Assembly: GCA_014323675.1 (NCBI GenBank) | Contig: JACONN010000002.1 | Location: 496,001 to 560,000, forward strand | Direction: 5' to 3' | Source: Hormoscilla sp. GM7CHS1pb | GTDB taxonomy: Bacteria > Cyanobacteriota > Cyanobacteriia > Cyanobacteriales > Desertifilaceae | DNA: 64,000 nt | In this document: piece by piece, positions 1 through 9,134 of the stretch | How positions within the stretch are numbered: position 1 is the first letter of the stretch | How the letters are laid out: each line of letters opens with the position of its first letter | Notes under the pieces: model-generated | The model's input: only the letters and a program-made list of their open reading frames with translations | What the model was told of the DNA's origin: nothing | The model's database searches: none | Made by a program: the position numbers and the translations under genes

Positions 1-57
1 CTTTCTCAGAAGAGTATTGTACTGATATAAACTACACTACGATTATTACCCATTAAG

Positions 58-141
58 GCTGCGCCACGCTGCGCGAATGGCTGGCGCCACGCTGCGCGAA
101 CGGAAATAATGTCCAATCGCGCAGCGTGGCGCCAGCCATAG
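58..141. repeat. Short GC-rich interspersed repeat, three copies
   Basis: Two direct copies of GGCGCCACGCTGCGCGAA lie next to each other, followed by an inverted copy near 119-139. A near-identical unit interrupts the ISL3 transposase at about 21942-21965. Related ACGCTACGC/GCGTAGCGT units occur near 30585, 42805, 49205, 51985 and 60965. The copies end the Uma2-like gene that lies just to the right. No coding capacity is seen. Confidence 0.7.
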
Positions 142-153
142 GTGTCTAATGAT

Positions 154-402
154 TTAGTTACAGCTTCTTACCCCTACGCGATCGAGCAGCACTTTGATGA
201 TGTCCGCTATTAAACTGGCGTCTCGTCCGTGTTTTGGTAAGGGTGACATGAGGAACAATTCTCCAGAACGATATTTGATCCGGGGAATGGAGCCATCCCC
301 TCGCCGATCGCACAACGCTCGATACTCCTGCCAGGTGGCAGGCGATCGCACCACAGTTCCCGTAGATCGGTAAATTTTTGCGGACGAAACGACAGCCAAC
401 AT
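154..402 (-). pseudogene. Uma2-family (DUF820) endonuclease-like protein, N-terminal fragment
   Basis: The 82 residues match the start of the Uma2/DUF820 PD-(D/E)XK-like family that is highly expanded in cyanobacteria: a TWQEYRALCD helix, then YRSGELFLMSPLPKHGRDA and a following helix. Family members are usually about 180-200 residues, so more than half, including the catalytic core, is missing. The reading frame ends just before the short GC-rich repeats at 58-141, which probably mark the break point. The start at 402 has a GGAG-type ribosome binding site and follows a 44-codon gene by 36 bases on the same strand. Probably non-functional. Confidence 0.7.
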
Positions 403-438
403 AGCTTCTCCACTAGCCTGATTAAAATCGGTCAGTTC

Positions 439-573
439 TTATACCCACTGGCTGTAAATATCGCCATCAAATGGTTGTACGCCAATGGATGGGTAGTCTT
501 CACCATTAGGACGAAAGATTTCGTTGAAGGCTTCTACCAGATATCGGATCAGTTCATTCATGGAAATTTTCAT
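439..573 (-). CDS. Small hypothetical protein (44 aa) upstream of Uma2-like gene
   Basis: ATG at 573 is preceded by a strong AAGGAGA ribosome binding site. The 44-residue product begins MKISMNELIRYLVEAFNEIF, is rich in acidic residues, has no membrane segment and ends YSQWV. It lies on the same strand as the Uma2-like fragment and could be translationally linked to it. I do not recognise the family. The good start signal and the amphipathic first half argue for a real gene, but it is short. Confidence 0.5.
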   Translation of the reverse strand: MKISMNELIRYLVEAFNEIFRPNGEDYPSIGVQPFDGDIYSQWV

Positions 574-634
574 CGTACCATCTCCTTCTTTAATGACTTG
601 GGACTCTAACTAGGGATGAGTCACTGCTAACTTG

Positions 635-1570
635 GTCGGGGTCTAGCTGAGAGTCGCCTCTCAACCCTCCTTTTCGGAACCGGACTTGCGACTTTCACCG
701 CATCCGGCTACTGGTTAGCTGATCTTTGTCACAGGTAGACGTTGGTTGAGTTGCCTCTTCCTGTCCTTGTCTCATGAAATTTTACCCGTTCGTGGTTGCG
801 CTTTATGCGGACTACTTTATGCCTGGCTCCGGAGGGTTCGTGCAGGAGAAGACTTTAACCCATGGAATGCACTCTTTACTAACGTTGACCTTCTTATGGG
901 TCGCTTATTCTTTTTACCTGGCCGAGGTCTTCATCCATCGTGTAGACTTTTGACATCTTTCAGCTCTTACCATCATGGGACGGCAGGTGACCTATTTAAT
1001 GTCTAGTTCCGTACCTTTTGGGGCTACTTTCTCCCTTGACTTTCAGCTATATCCGTCCGACGTCAGCATATTCATAGGCATTACCCCAGACTTTTGCTTC
1101 TTAGGACATCTCTCCCCAATCCGCTTTCGCTTAACATCTAACTTGTCCAAGGGGACTGCTGGATTGAGGTTATAACGTTCCATGAAATCAATAATGACAC
1201 CCTTAGACCCCTGCTATACCCCGGGGGGCTTGTGCAATACGGGATAGCCAAAACAGAGAAGCTATCCGCGCCCACCTTTCCCTTTTGGGCCAGCGTCAGC
1301 CTTATTTCGCTGGTTCATGTTTACGAGGCTTACACAGATTCACTTGTTTTAGTCGTAGGTGTCTTTCCTAGCGGTGTCCCGGCGATAGCTGCCAGGTTTC
1401 CTACATTTAAGTCCTTGCTCTCCACCGCTGGTGATGTCACTCCACGGCAGTTAGGACCGGTGTACCTCCCGTATTCGGAGGGTAGGGTTTGGACCTACAA
1501 TGATTTCACAGTTCCCTGGCTAATGAGACCAGTCTGGATTGTCATAGTTCTGGCAGATGAGACCAGTTAG
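635..1570 (-). mobile_element. Group II intron, ORF-less (intron 1)
   Basis: Reading the minus strand, the 3' end shows a typical domain V hairpin at 676-709 (AGCCGGATGCGG, GAAA loop, CGCAAGTCCGGTT). It is followed by a domain VI hairpin with GAGAGGCGACTCTC and a candidate bulged A, ending in CCCGAC at 635. The body aligns over most of its length with the plus-strand intron at 12999-13881 and with the 5' part at 53528-54120. No reverse transcriptase is encoded, so splicing or mobility would need a maturase supplied elsewhere. The 5' boundary is approximate (shared GGTCTCAT start); I could not find a clear GTGYG consensus there. Confidence 0.8.
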
Positions 1571-2040
1571 GATGAACCGAATCCTTAACTATTTACACCC
1601 GAACGTTTCGCACCTATATTTTCATGATAGAGGTTGTAATCGTGAATGGGATCGATACTATAGGATTATTAACCTTTTGTTACTTTTTGCAATATTTTAT
1701 GTAAAAAAACTACATAAAAATAATTTTATTAAGTTATATTAAGTCAGTCATTGGGCAGAAACAGAGTCTATTTCAGTGATTATAAGCCCTATAGCTGGGC
1801 GATCGATCGCCTAACCTTGGTAAAAGCAATAACTCCGATAATTGTTACAGTTTGTAACTAATTTCTGAGCGATCGCCGGTAGATACAGGAGTTGCCATCA
1901 TCAAAAGACAGTCAGACTGCCTGTTATGCCGGTCTTAGTCCGTACCAGAGCCGGCAAACGCTTTAGCGTTTACTACAAACCGGCAAACGCTTTAGCGTTT
2001 ACTACAAACCGGCAAACGCTTTAGCGTTTACTACAAACCT
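1571..2040. repeat. AT-rich spacer ending in three 30-bp direct repeats
   Basis: Bases 1571-1945 hold AT-rich sequence and HIP1-like GCGATCGC sites with no supported gene. From about 1946 to 2036 a 30-bp unit containing the palindrome AAACGCTTTAGCGTTT followed by ACTACAAA is repeated three times. The last copy runs into nadB and supplies its final codons and stop. Related AGTAAGCACTAAAGTGCTT units occur near 37885, 43690 and 46075. Confidence 0.75.
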
Positions 2041-3722
2041 ATCCGATCGCCCTCTACTACCGTATGCACTTCCCAACTGGCGGCAGTTTCAGGATAATCT
2101 TTCCGATAATGTCCCCCCCGACTTTCGGTCCGAAATGCTGCACTTTTGAGAATTAAATAGCCGATATCTAACAAATTCATCGTTTCGGCTGCCTGCTTTA
2201 ATTGTTTGGAGGCAATGTCGGACTCAAATTGGATATTGTTGGTGGCAGATAAATTCAAAATATATTTACCAATCTCTAAATTCGCCAACTCAGAACGCCA
2301 GGAACTAACATGAGCGATCGCCTCTTCTAACACAGACTGGGTTCGACAAATACCCGCACTATGCCACATTAACGCTGGCAACTTTTCCCTGACTAATTCT
2401 ACCTGCTCTATTTCTCCACTCCAGTCTCCCGGGAACACTGTCAAAGTGTCGCCCACCCTACGGTCTGCTTGATGGTGGGCGGTGCCCACCCTACTATCTT
2501 CCAATTTTTGCAGTTGGGCCGCAAACACGATACATTCCAACAAAGAATTACTCGCCAAACGATTTGCCCCATGCACTCCCGTACTGGCAGTCTCGCCAAT
2601 GGCATATAATCCCGGTATAGAAGTGGCATTCATCAAATCTACTGCTACCCCTCCCATCCAATAATGAGCGGCAGGCGCTACCGGTATCGGTTGGGAGAAA
2701 ACATCAATCCCCCACTGCTGACATTTTTGGATGATATTCGGGAAACGATGGCGAACCCGATCGGGGGCGATCGCTCGTAAGTCTAAATATACGTTAGCCG
2801 TTGCCGGATCTGGGGCAGTTTTTTCTAAATGGTTAAAAATTGCCCGACTGACCACATCTCGGGGCGCTAACTCTCCTTGGGGATGGTAGTCAAAGGCAAA
2901 ACGCCTGCCCGACCCATCTACCAAATGGGCCCCCTCCCCTCGTACCGCTTCGCTAATCAGAAAATGAGGTACACCCGGTTGACTGAGGGCAGTAGGATGA
3001 AATTGCACGAATTCTAAATCCCGCACTGCCGCCCCCGCCCGCCAAGCGAGGGCCACACCATCGCCGGTACTTACCGAGGGGTTGGTGGTTTTGGCGAATA
3101 TTTGACCGCAACCACCCGTGGCTAAAATTACGGCATTTGCCTTCAGCCACCGGATTTGATTTTGGCAGAGGAGGCTGATGCCCTGACAGCTACCGGTTTC
3201 GGGGTTTTGCCACAAGCTGAGGGCGAAGCCGTAGGATAATACCTGGATGTTGGGGCGTTCCGATATTCTAGCCGTGAGGATATCAACGATCGCCCGTCCA
3301 GTGGTATCTTGAGAATGCAAGACTCTCGACCGAGAGTGGGCGGCTTCCAGGGTTGTTGCTAGTTTGTTATTTTTACGATCGAAGGCTACCCCTAGTTCTA
3401 GCAAGGATGCGATCGCTTCTGGGGCATTTTCTACCAGAAATTCTACTGCCGCGCGATCGCACAAACCTACCCCTGCTTTTAATGTATCTTCCAGATGCAG
3501 TTGGGGGGAATCCTCAGGAGCGATCGCCGCTGCTATTCCCCCTTGGGCCCATTTACTCGAACCTGTTCCCAGTTTTCCTTTAGTAACTAGCCCGACGCGA
3601 TATTTTTCTGGCAGGCACAGGCCAGCATACAGTCCCGCCGAGCCCGAACCTACTATGATAATATCAAAATCAGATGGTATGTTTGAGGATGTATAGTCAG
3701 GTGACTTCAATTTTTTCTCCAA
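2031..3722 (-). CDS. nadB: L-aspartate oxidase
   Basis: NadB oxidises L-aspartate to iminoaspartate with FAD, the first step of de novo NAD synthesis; NadA then condenses the product with dihydroxyacetone phosphate. The 563-residue protein has the FAD-binding G25-S-G-S-A-G motif, the SSKWAQGGIAAA segment, the catalytic loop around HPTAL and RGEGAHLVD, and the HYWMGGVAVD and GLYAIGE elements. Residues about 408-424 (RVGTAHHQADRRVG) are an in-frame copy of an interspersed GTGGGCACCGCCCACC-type repeat, in a position that is variable between catalytic core and C-terminal helical domain. The last codons and stop come from the 30-bp repeat downstream. It heads an NAD gene island together with nicotinamidase, nadC, pncB, nadD and nadE. 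Family assignment is firm. Confidence 0.95.
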   Translation of the reverse strand: MEKKLKSPDYTSSNIPSDFDIIIVGSGSAGLYAGLCLPEKYRVGLVTKGKLGTGSSKWAQGGIAAAIAPEDSPQLHLEDTLKAGVGLCDRAAVEFLVENAPEAIASLLELGVAFDRKNNKLATTLEAAHSRSRVLHSQDTTGRAIVDILTARISERPNIQVLSYGFALSLWQNPETGSCQGISLLCQNQIRWLKANAVILATGGCGQIFAKTTNPSVSTGDGVALAWRAGAAVRDLEFVQFHPTALSQPGVPHFLISEAVRGEGAHLVDGSGRRFAFDYHPQGELAPRDVVSRAIFNHLEKTAPDPATANVYLDLRAIAPDRVRHRFPNIIQKCQQWGIDVFSQPIPVAPAAHYWMGGVAVDLMNATSIPGLYAIGETASTGVHGANRLASNSLLECIVFAAQLQKLEDSRVGTAHHQADRRVGDTLTVFPGDWSGEIEQVELVREKLPALMWHSAGICRTQSVLEEAIAHVSSWRSELANLEIGKYILNLSATNNIQFESDIASKQLKQAAETMNLLDIGYLILKSAAFRTESRGGHYRKDYPETAASWEVHTVVEGDRIGL

Positions 3723-3849
3723 ATCAGCGTAATATTTCTATTTTCCTGCTTATATTATAACTATAATTATTTTTTCTTCAGTAAGTGGTGGAAGGCTTTG
3801 CCAAATCGCAAAATTCCTTTCCACCATTCATCCTTCTCGATCGCTTCTA

Positions 3850-4641
3850 TCAGCTAGACACCAATCCCATCTGGCGCTCCCATTTTTCTTTTATTTGCTC
3901 GTTGTCACTGTAATATGATTCTGGATCGAACCCTGGCATCGGTTCGTAAACATCAATTTCTTCCCACTCCGGAGCCAGATTCTCGATCGCTTCTATCGCC
4001 CGATCGAGAATCTTTTCTGGTTTGAGCCAATATTCTTTTTCCTCAGGCGTCACATTAGGGCGAAGTTGATTTTCATTCCCCGTGTCAGTGGTGCTTACAT
4101 TCACAAACCGCCCCCGGATTAATCCTTTCCAATCTTCTGATTTTGCCAGGTCTTTAATATATTCCCGTAAAGTATCTTTGGCGTATGTATAAGAGCGCCA
4201 GAACGGAATTTTGTATTTATCCGTGACCGACCCAAAAGCACAAAGCGCGAGGGTTGTTTCCCGATCGCGCTCGTGTTCTTGGTTCAGTTTCTCTACCAGG
4301 GGGTTGACTACGTTCACAAATGTCTGGTAATTGGATGAGAATACTTCATCATCAATTCCATCCTCTGCTCCCCGATCCACTGACTCTAATTCCTCATATT
4401 TGAATTTCCCCACACCATGTACCAGGATGACATCGTCAACTTCGCTGATATCGATTTGCCTAATTGCTTCCGACACTCCTTTCGCGTCTAGCAGGTCAAC
4501 TTTGAAATGCAACGCTTCGCTTTCTAAATCGCTGCGGGACATCGCCACGCACTGGGTCTGTTCTTCTTCTAAAAAATGCTTGACAAAGCAGGCTCCCAGA
4601 GCGCCGTTTGCCCCCGTTACAATTGCCAGCCGAGAATTCAT
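3850..4641 (-). CDS. Short-chain dehydrogenase/reductase family protein
   Basis: The protein of 263 residues has an N-terminal Rossmann fold with TGANGALG as the nucleotide-binding loop and a YTYAKD segment at the position of the catalytic Tyr-x-x-x-Lys. The C-terminal part is acidic and not diagnostic. The start is placed at 4641 because AGAGGAA precedes that ATG; an in-frame ATG at 4674 has no comparable signal. It lies 56 bases downstream of the nicotinamidase gene on the same strand. Substrate unknown; the location inside the NAD island may be coincidental, or it may simply be an NAD(P)-dependent enzyme kept next to cofactor genes. Confidence 0.8.
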   Translation of the reverse strand: MNSRLAIVTGANGALGACFVKHFLEEEQTQCVAMSRSDLESEALHFKVDLLDAKGVSEAIRQIDISEVDDVILVHGVGKFKYEELESVDRGAEDGIDDEVFSSNYQTFVNVVNPLVEKLNQEHERDRETTLALCAFGSVTDKYKIPFWRSYTYAKDTLREYIKDLAKSEDWKGLIRGRFVNVSTTDTGNENQLRPNVTPEEKEYWLKPEKILDRAIEAIENLAPEWEEIDVYEPMPGFDPESYYSDNEQIKEKWERQMGLVSS

Positions 4642-4697
4642 GATGTTTCCTCTAATCTCAATGTGCCTTGCCAATTTTAGCCCCTACTTCTTAGCCT

Positions 4698-5441
4698 TTA
4701 CAGGCAGATAGTCGAAGCGATTAGCGCACCCCGCTCTGCCATTGTGTATAGGCCGACGTGATGGGCTACTTTCTGCGGGTGAATCGCCGTTTTCGGTAGG
4801 CTTTGTTCGGCTGCAATTTCTGCCGTCAGGTTGAATGTTGCACAACCTTTAGCATATACTGCCACATCTTTTAATGTCGGCAACAAGCCGTGATTGCGAA
4901 CCGAGAGTATGGTGACGACGAAATCCATCACGCAGATATCGGTGCAAATCCCGACTACCACTAAGGTTTCGAGTTTGTTTTCCTTTACCCAGTCCAATAG
5001 TACATTCCGCTGGGTATTTACGTCAATGGAACCGACAAATCCATTGATGCAATCTTTTTCCACCAATGTCACCTGGGGGTGCTTTTCCAGCCATTCCAGT
5101 TCCGGCACCAGTTTTTCTTCCCCCGTGCCCTTTTCACAATGGGGGGGATAAGGGGGTTCTGGTTTCCCCGGTTCGTGGGTATCTAAAAATGCTAGGACTG
5201 GCCATCCTCTTTCCACAAAGGTTCGGGCCAGGCGATCGCTTTCGGATACCATGGTGGCAATTTGTTCGTCTGGTTCTGGCGGGGCCAAGGGGCCATGGCC
5301 AACCGTGCAGAAGCCATTCACCTCATCCACCACGATTAACCCCGAGGCGCGATCGCCAATAACATAAGGTTGTGGGTCAATCGGTAAAGCTGCTTCTATG
5401 GCTGCTAGGGTTGTATCTTGTCTAGTGAGAGTCGCGACCAT
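4698..5441 (-). CDS. Nicotinamidase-related cysteine hydrolase (isochorismatase fold)
   Basis: Members deamidate nicotinamide to nicotinate, feeding the salvage (Preiss-Handler) route through PncB. The 247 residues show the catalytic triad of the family: Asp in GLIVVDEVNGF, Lys in LVEKDCINGFVGS and Cys in VGICTDICVMDF; the metal-site region lies around LDTHEPG. The length and the plant-like sequence resemble plant NIC1-type nicotinamidases rather than the short E. coli PncA. It sits among NAD genes, between the SDR gene and nadC, which supports the salvage role. The N-terminus (TTLAAIEAALPI) is echoed by a short reading frame upstream of nadC. Nicotinamidase activity is inferred, not proven. 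Confidence 0.8.
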   Translation of the reverse strand: MVATLTRQDTTLAAIEAALPIDPQPYVIGDRASGLIVVDEVNGFCTVGHGPLAPPEPDEQIATMVSESDRLARTFVERGWPVLAFLDTHEPGKPEPPYPPHCEKGTGEEKLVPELEWLEKHPQVTLVEKDCINGFVGSIDVNTQRNVLLDWVKENKLETLVVVGICTDICVMDFVVTILSVRNHGLLPTLKDVAVYAKGCATFNLTAEIAAEQSLPKTAIHPQKVAHHVGLYTMAERGALIASTICL

Positions 5442-5561
5442 TACATCTCCTACTTATTTTTTGTTAATCACTTAATCCTCTAGCTATGATTCCCGATCGA
5501 ATGGGCAACAATAGCCGTTATGTTTTATTTAGCACAATGAAACCGACAAATCTATTGGCAA

Positions 5562-6427
5562 TTATCCTAGTCTCATACTCAAATCCAGCCAACTGGAGCG
5601 AGTAATTGGAGCACTACTAGAAATGTAGTCTACCCCAGTCTCCGCCACAGCGCGGATATTTTCTAGGGTGACGTTCCCCGATCCTTCGATTTTTGTCCGG
5701 TCATGGCCCTGACGAATTATCTGCACCGCCTGACGCATCATATCTAGTGGCATATTGTCCAGCATGATGATATCCGCTTGCTGGTGTAAAGCCTCTTTCA
5801 CCTGTTCGAGGGTTTCCGTCTCTACTTCTATACTCAGGGGAAAGGGGATTTGGGCCCGAATGCGGGCGATCGCCTCTGGGATACTGCCAGCGGCTGCAAT
5901 ATGGTTCTCCTTAATCATCACGGCATCATCCAGGCCCATGCGATGATTTCTGGCTCCACCTACAGCCGCAGCATACTTTTCCAGCACCCTCAACCCAGGC
6001 GTTGTTTTGCGCGTATCCACCAGCATCGCTGGCAGGTCTGCAATTTGCTCGATATATTTGCGGGTTTCGGTCGCAATGCCACTCAAGCGCATTGCCAGAT
6101 TCAAAGCCACCCGTTCTCCCATCAATAATGCTTCTAACCCACCGGAGATACGAGCGATCGTTTGTCCCGCAGAACACTGGTCCCCCTCCCCTACCATGGC
6201 CTCAAAGCTGACATCCCCATCCAAGAGCTGAAACACCCGGGCTGCCACCGGCAATCCCGCGATCGTCCCCTTTGCTTTCGCCACCCACCGCCCCTGGACC
6301 ACAACCTTCGACCTTCCCAGCAGCGCCGACGTCGTGCGATCGGTCCGACCAATATCCTCCTGCAACCAGGCGATTAGCATGGGATCCAAACTAATTCTAG
6401 GGGAAGCGCTGGCGATATACTGGTCAT
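5562..6427 (-). CDS. nadC: Nicotinate-nucleotide pyrophosphorylase (quinolinate phosphoribosyltransferase), 5' frameshift
   Basis: NadC converts quinolinate and PRPP to nicotinate mononucleotide, the step after NadA. The main frame (from 6389) has the family landmarks: LQEDIGRTDRTT, the LVDTRKTTPGLR loop, YAAAVGGARNHR, MIKENHI and IEVETETLEQ, and ends with the VDYISSSAPI sugar-phosphate loop. An ATG at 6427 with a GGAGACAG ribosome binding site opens the expected N-terminus (MTSISPALPLELV), but joining the core LDPMLIAWL requires one more T in the run at 6388-6390. Without it, only a weak TTG start remains, preceded by an in-frame stop. A one-base deletion, real or a sequencing error, is the simplest reading. 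The enzyme core is complete. Confidence 0.9.
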
Positions 6428-6429
6428 AT

Positions 6430-6513
6430 TCACTGTCTCCAGAAATTTTTTTTTTGTAAAGCAGCTTGAATCGCTGCTAATGTCGAATCGGGTGCGATAG
6501 TAGTAGTTATCAT
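6430..6513 (-). pseudogene. 27-codon remnant resembling the nicotinamidase N-terminus
   Basis: ATG at 6513 follows GAGG at a suitable distance. The frame reads MITTTIAPDSTLAAIQAALQ and then diverges and stops two bases before the nadC ATG. Its first 20 residues align with the start of the nicotinamidase at 5441 (MVATLTRQDTTLAAIEAALP). It may be the left-over of a partial duplication, or an upstream leader frame that couples to nadC translation. Confidence 0.4.
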
Positions 6514-6693
6514 TTTAAACCTCAAGCAAAAACTAAGAATAAATACTTTTACAATTGGGCTCTTCGTGAAATATTATGCTAAATTATCATCCCAAATACC
6601 TCAAAACATTCCAAATACCTCAAAACATTGCCGAGTATAGGTTTTAGGCGATGGCTGCTCTATTTGGAAGAGCCTACAATTGGAGAAATTTAC

Positions 6694-7500
6694 CTAAGTC
6701 TTGACAATGAGTTCTTCAGAAATAGGATCGCCATCTTTTAGGTGCGCTAATGCCTTATAACCAAAAGTAGTCTGGGGTTCTTCACCTGTAGCTCTTATTA
6801 GTGAATACATACCATCAAGAAATGCTTTTGAGTAGCGGGAGTGACTGCCAACAAAACGCATCACATAAGCTTTTCTTGATGGCAATGTACCTTCTTTAAG
6901 TGGACAAGATTTGTGCCAAACAAACTTATCTAATAAAAGTGCATCACCCACCTCAAAATCATGTTCTACCTTACAGCTTTCTAACGCTATTTCTTCCATC
7001 TGAGAAGCATATTGGAAGTTAGAACGCTTGAAATCTTCAAATTGGCAAACTTCATCGACTTTTCCGTTCTTCACAACCTGATCTAGTAGGAAAAAATAGG
7101 CATCGCCAGAGTAAGCTTTTCGGGGTACGTATGCAATACCTCCATGTTGCTCGCGAGTCTTAATGGGATCTAGGGGAATCCATAGAGTATATCCCAAGTC
7201 CTCTGGCATAATATAACTAAAACTAATAGTATCAAGATGCCAGGCAGCTCCTTTTTTTTTCGGTGTCAACTCAAATCCAACACTCTGTGTAAAGGTTAAT
7301 TCCTGACCAACTAATTGCCTAAAAGTATTCTTAAAGTTAGGCGAAGAATAAATTTGAAATGTGATATCTTGCTCAATATCATAAACAAGCTTTTTAAATT
7401 CAGTAGAGTACTTACTAAATTCTTCTCTTGAACGCGAGTTAGAGGTTATTTTTCTTAGCTCATCGGTTGCTTCAGTAGTTAAGAGATTCTTTAGTTTCAT
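6694..7500 (-). CDS. Phytanoyl-CoA dioxygenase (PhyH)-like Fe(II)/2-oxoglutarate oxygenase
   Basis: The protein of 268 residues shows a His-x-Asp iron-binding pair (AAWHLDTISF), a distal His (KFVWHKSCPL) and a downstream Arg (RKAYVMRFVG) that would bind 2-oxoglutarate, in the order typical of PhyH/ectoine-hydroxylase-like enzymes. The substrate is not evident. The region is clearly more AT-rich than the neighbouring NAD genes, which suggests later acquisition. It lies 90 bases downstream of an MDR oxidoreductase gene on the same strand, so the two may be transcribed together. Confidence 0.75.
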   Translation of the reverse strand: MKLKNLLTTEATDELRKITSNSRSREEFSKYSTEFKKLVYDIEQDITFQIYSSPNFKNTFRQLVGQELTFTQSVGFELTPKKKGAAWHLDTISFSYIMPEDLGYTLWIPLDPIKTREQHGGIAYVPRKAYSGDAYFFLLDQVVKNGKVDEVCQFEDFKRSNFQYASQMEEIALESCKVEHDFEVGDALLLDKFVWHKSCPLKEGTLPSRKAYVMRFVGSHSRYSKAFLDGMYSLIRATGEEPQTTFGYKALAHLKDGDPISEELIVKT

Positions 7501-7590
7501 TGCTCCACTTTCTGAAAAAGAACGTATTTATTCTTGAGAGAATTTAATTCGGTTAACTAATGAGTTCATTGTTTAATACTATCTCCTAGT

Positions 7591-8679
7591 TTATATCTTG
7601 CCAGCAATGGCTGATTGAGTATGGCTAATAACAATTTTACCAAAGAAACCTTTTGTTTGAAAAAATTGTTGAGCCTCCTTAATTTCCTCCAAGGGGAAAA
7701 CTTTAGCAACCAAAGGTTTTAACAGATTTTCTTCAAGGTATTTAACCAGGCGTTGAAAAACTTCTGGTTCCAGGCGCGTTGCTCCAATCATCTCTAAATC
7801 CTTGTAAATCAAATCCCGCAAATCTACTGCAACCATTGGATTACCTATTGCTCCACAGGAAACATATCTTCCTCTTGGTGCCAGAGCTTTAATCATCAAG
7901 TTAAAATAAGAGTCTCCCACAACATCTAAAGCAACAGTAATTTTATGTTCGGCTAAATTAACAGCTAATTGGTCATCTCGTCGATATACATAATCGGCAC
8001 CTAAATCTTTAGCAAAAGCTTCTTTATTAGCTCCCACAATCGCAATAACTTTGGCACCTCGAATTTTACTTAATTGAATCAAAGCACTCCCTACACCACC
8101 AGAAGCTCCCGTAATTACCACTGTGTCTGCTGCTGTAATTCTTCCTTTGGTCAGCATATTTTCTGCTGTGGAATAGGAACAGGGAAATGTCGCTAGTTCT
8201 ATATCGGCAAGTGGAGAATTAATCGGATAAACGTTAGTAGCGGGTACTACGGCATATTCAGCAAAACCGCCATCTAATTCGCTGCCAATATATTGATAGT
8301 CGTCTGATTTTTCCTCCCGAATCCAACTGTCAACAATCACCCGTTTCTGCAAAATTTGCGGTTCTACATCCGACCCAATTTCCACAACTTGACCGACAAT
8401 ATCAGCACCTTGGATTCTCGGAAACTCCGTCCCATTTTGCGTCCAGCAAGCTGTATTATTAGGGTCATTTTCCTTTGTATCTTGCAGGATAGCTTGAAAA
8501 TTATCCTCCGCAGCATACCAACCCGTGCGAGTATTGATGTCTGTATTGTTGACAGAACAAGCTCCCACTTTAATCAACACTTCTCCCTGTTTTGGCACTG
8601 GTTTGTGTACTTGGGTATAGACCAGTTTTTCCGGTCCGCCAAATCCTGTCAGAATCACCGCCTTCATTAACTCAGTCAT
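7591..8679 (-). CDS. Zinc-independent medium-chain (quinone-oxidoreductase-like) dehydrogenase
   Basis: The protein of 362 residues has the GroES-like N-terminal half (PVPKQGEVLIKVGACSVNNTD) and a Rossmann half with TGASGGVGSALIQLSKIRGAKVIAI for NADPH binding. It keeps the GADIVGQVVEIG strand, but the usual structural and catalytic zinc cysteines are not visible, so it fits the quinone oxidoreductase/enoyl reductase branch of the MDR superfamily. An insertion of about 30 residues near position 65-95 (QDTKENDPNNTACWTQNG) is also seen in some MDR enzymes. It lies 11 bases downstream of the NADAR gene and upstream of the PhyH gene. Substrate unknown. Confidence 0.8.
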   Translation of the reverse strand: MTELMKAVILTGFGGPEKLVYTQVHKPVPKQGEVLIKVGACSVNNTDINTRTGWYAAEDNFQAILQDTKENDPNNTACWTQNGTEFPRIQGADIVGQVVEIGSDVEPQILQKRVIVDSWIREEKSDDYQYIGSELDGGFAEYAVVPATNVYPINSPLADIELATFPCSYSTAENMLTKGRITAADTVVITGASGGVGSALIQLSKIRGAKVIAIVGANKEAFAKDLGADYVYRRDDQLAVNLAEHKITVALDVVGDSYFNLMIKALAPRGRYVSCGAIGNPMVAVDLRDLIYKDLEMIGATRLEPEVFQRLVKYLEENLLKPLVAKVFPLEEIKEAQQFFQTKGFFGKIVISHTQSAIAGKI

Positions 8680-8690
8680 GGTTTTTGTCT

Positions 8691-9131
8691 TTACGAATTC
8701 CGCAACCTAGTCCGCACTTTCATCAAGATCTCTCCCAGGCGATTTTTCCCACTCCCGTCTTCACCGCAACCCCAATAGTAGTCTTGGGGTGCATTTTCCA
8801 CTATCAGTTCATCTCCCGTACTCAGCAGTATTTGACCGAGTTCCGGATGGGTTTGAAACTTACAAAGTAAACCTCGCTCCATCACCTCTTCTTTTACCTC
8901 CTCCCAATCCTGGCGCAGAGGACGACTGCGTTCTCGTCCCATTCTCGCTGCATCAGCGGGTGTTTTGGCGATTCTAATTTCTTCGGTATGGTGAGTCCCC
9001 ACAAACTTTTGGGCTTGGAAATAATGCTCTGAGGTCGGCCACCAGAGTCCATCCAGTTCAAAACCGTGGGGAGAGAAGTTGGAGAAACCACCATAGGGCT
9101 GTTCTGATTCATTATAAAAGTAAATGGTCAT
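8691..9131 (-). CDS. NADAR-domain N-glycosidase (YbiA/RibX-type)
   Basis: NADAR proteins hydrolyse N-glycosidic bonds in riboflavin precursors or remove ADP-ribose from nucleobases. The 146 residues are a complete single-domain member: YGGFSNFSPHGFEL, WPTSEHYFQAQKF, an alpha-helical middle with ARMGRERSRPLR, and the C-terminal YYWGCGEDGSGKNRLG motif. The MDR gene follows after 11 bases, and the upstream side is a repeat of the GGGAACAGG family. Its place inside an NAD biosynthesis island suggests a link with NAD or ADP-ribose handling, but only by association. Confidence 0.88.
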   Translation of the reverse strand: MTIYFYNESEQPYGGFSNFSPHGFELDGLWWPTSEHYFQAQKFVGTHHTEEIRIAKTPADAARMGRERSRPLRQDWEEVKEEVMERGLLCKFQTHPELGQILLSTGDELIVENAPQDYYWGCGEDGSGKNRLGEILMKVRTRLRNS

Positions 9132-9134
9132 CTT

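Noticed and set aside
746..1742. Several plus-strand open frames of 60-110 codons
   Set aside because: They lie antisense to group II intron 1 or in AT-rich spacer and have no family resemblance.
1890..1935. Similarity to the pncB start region (ATCAAAAGACAG and GCCTGTTATGCCGGT)
   Set aside because: Two short matches only, in altered order; could be chance or a tiny scar, too weak to call.
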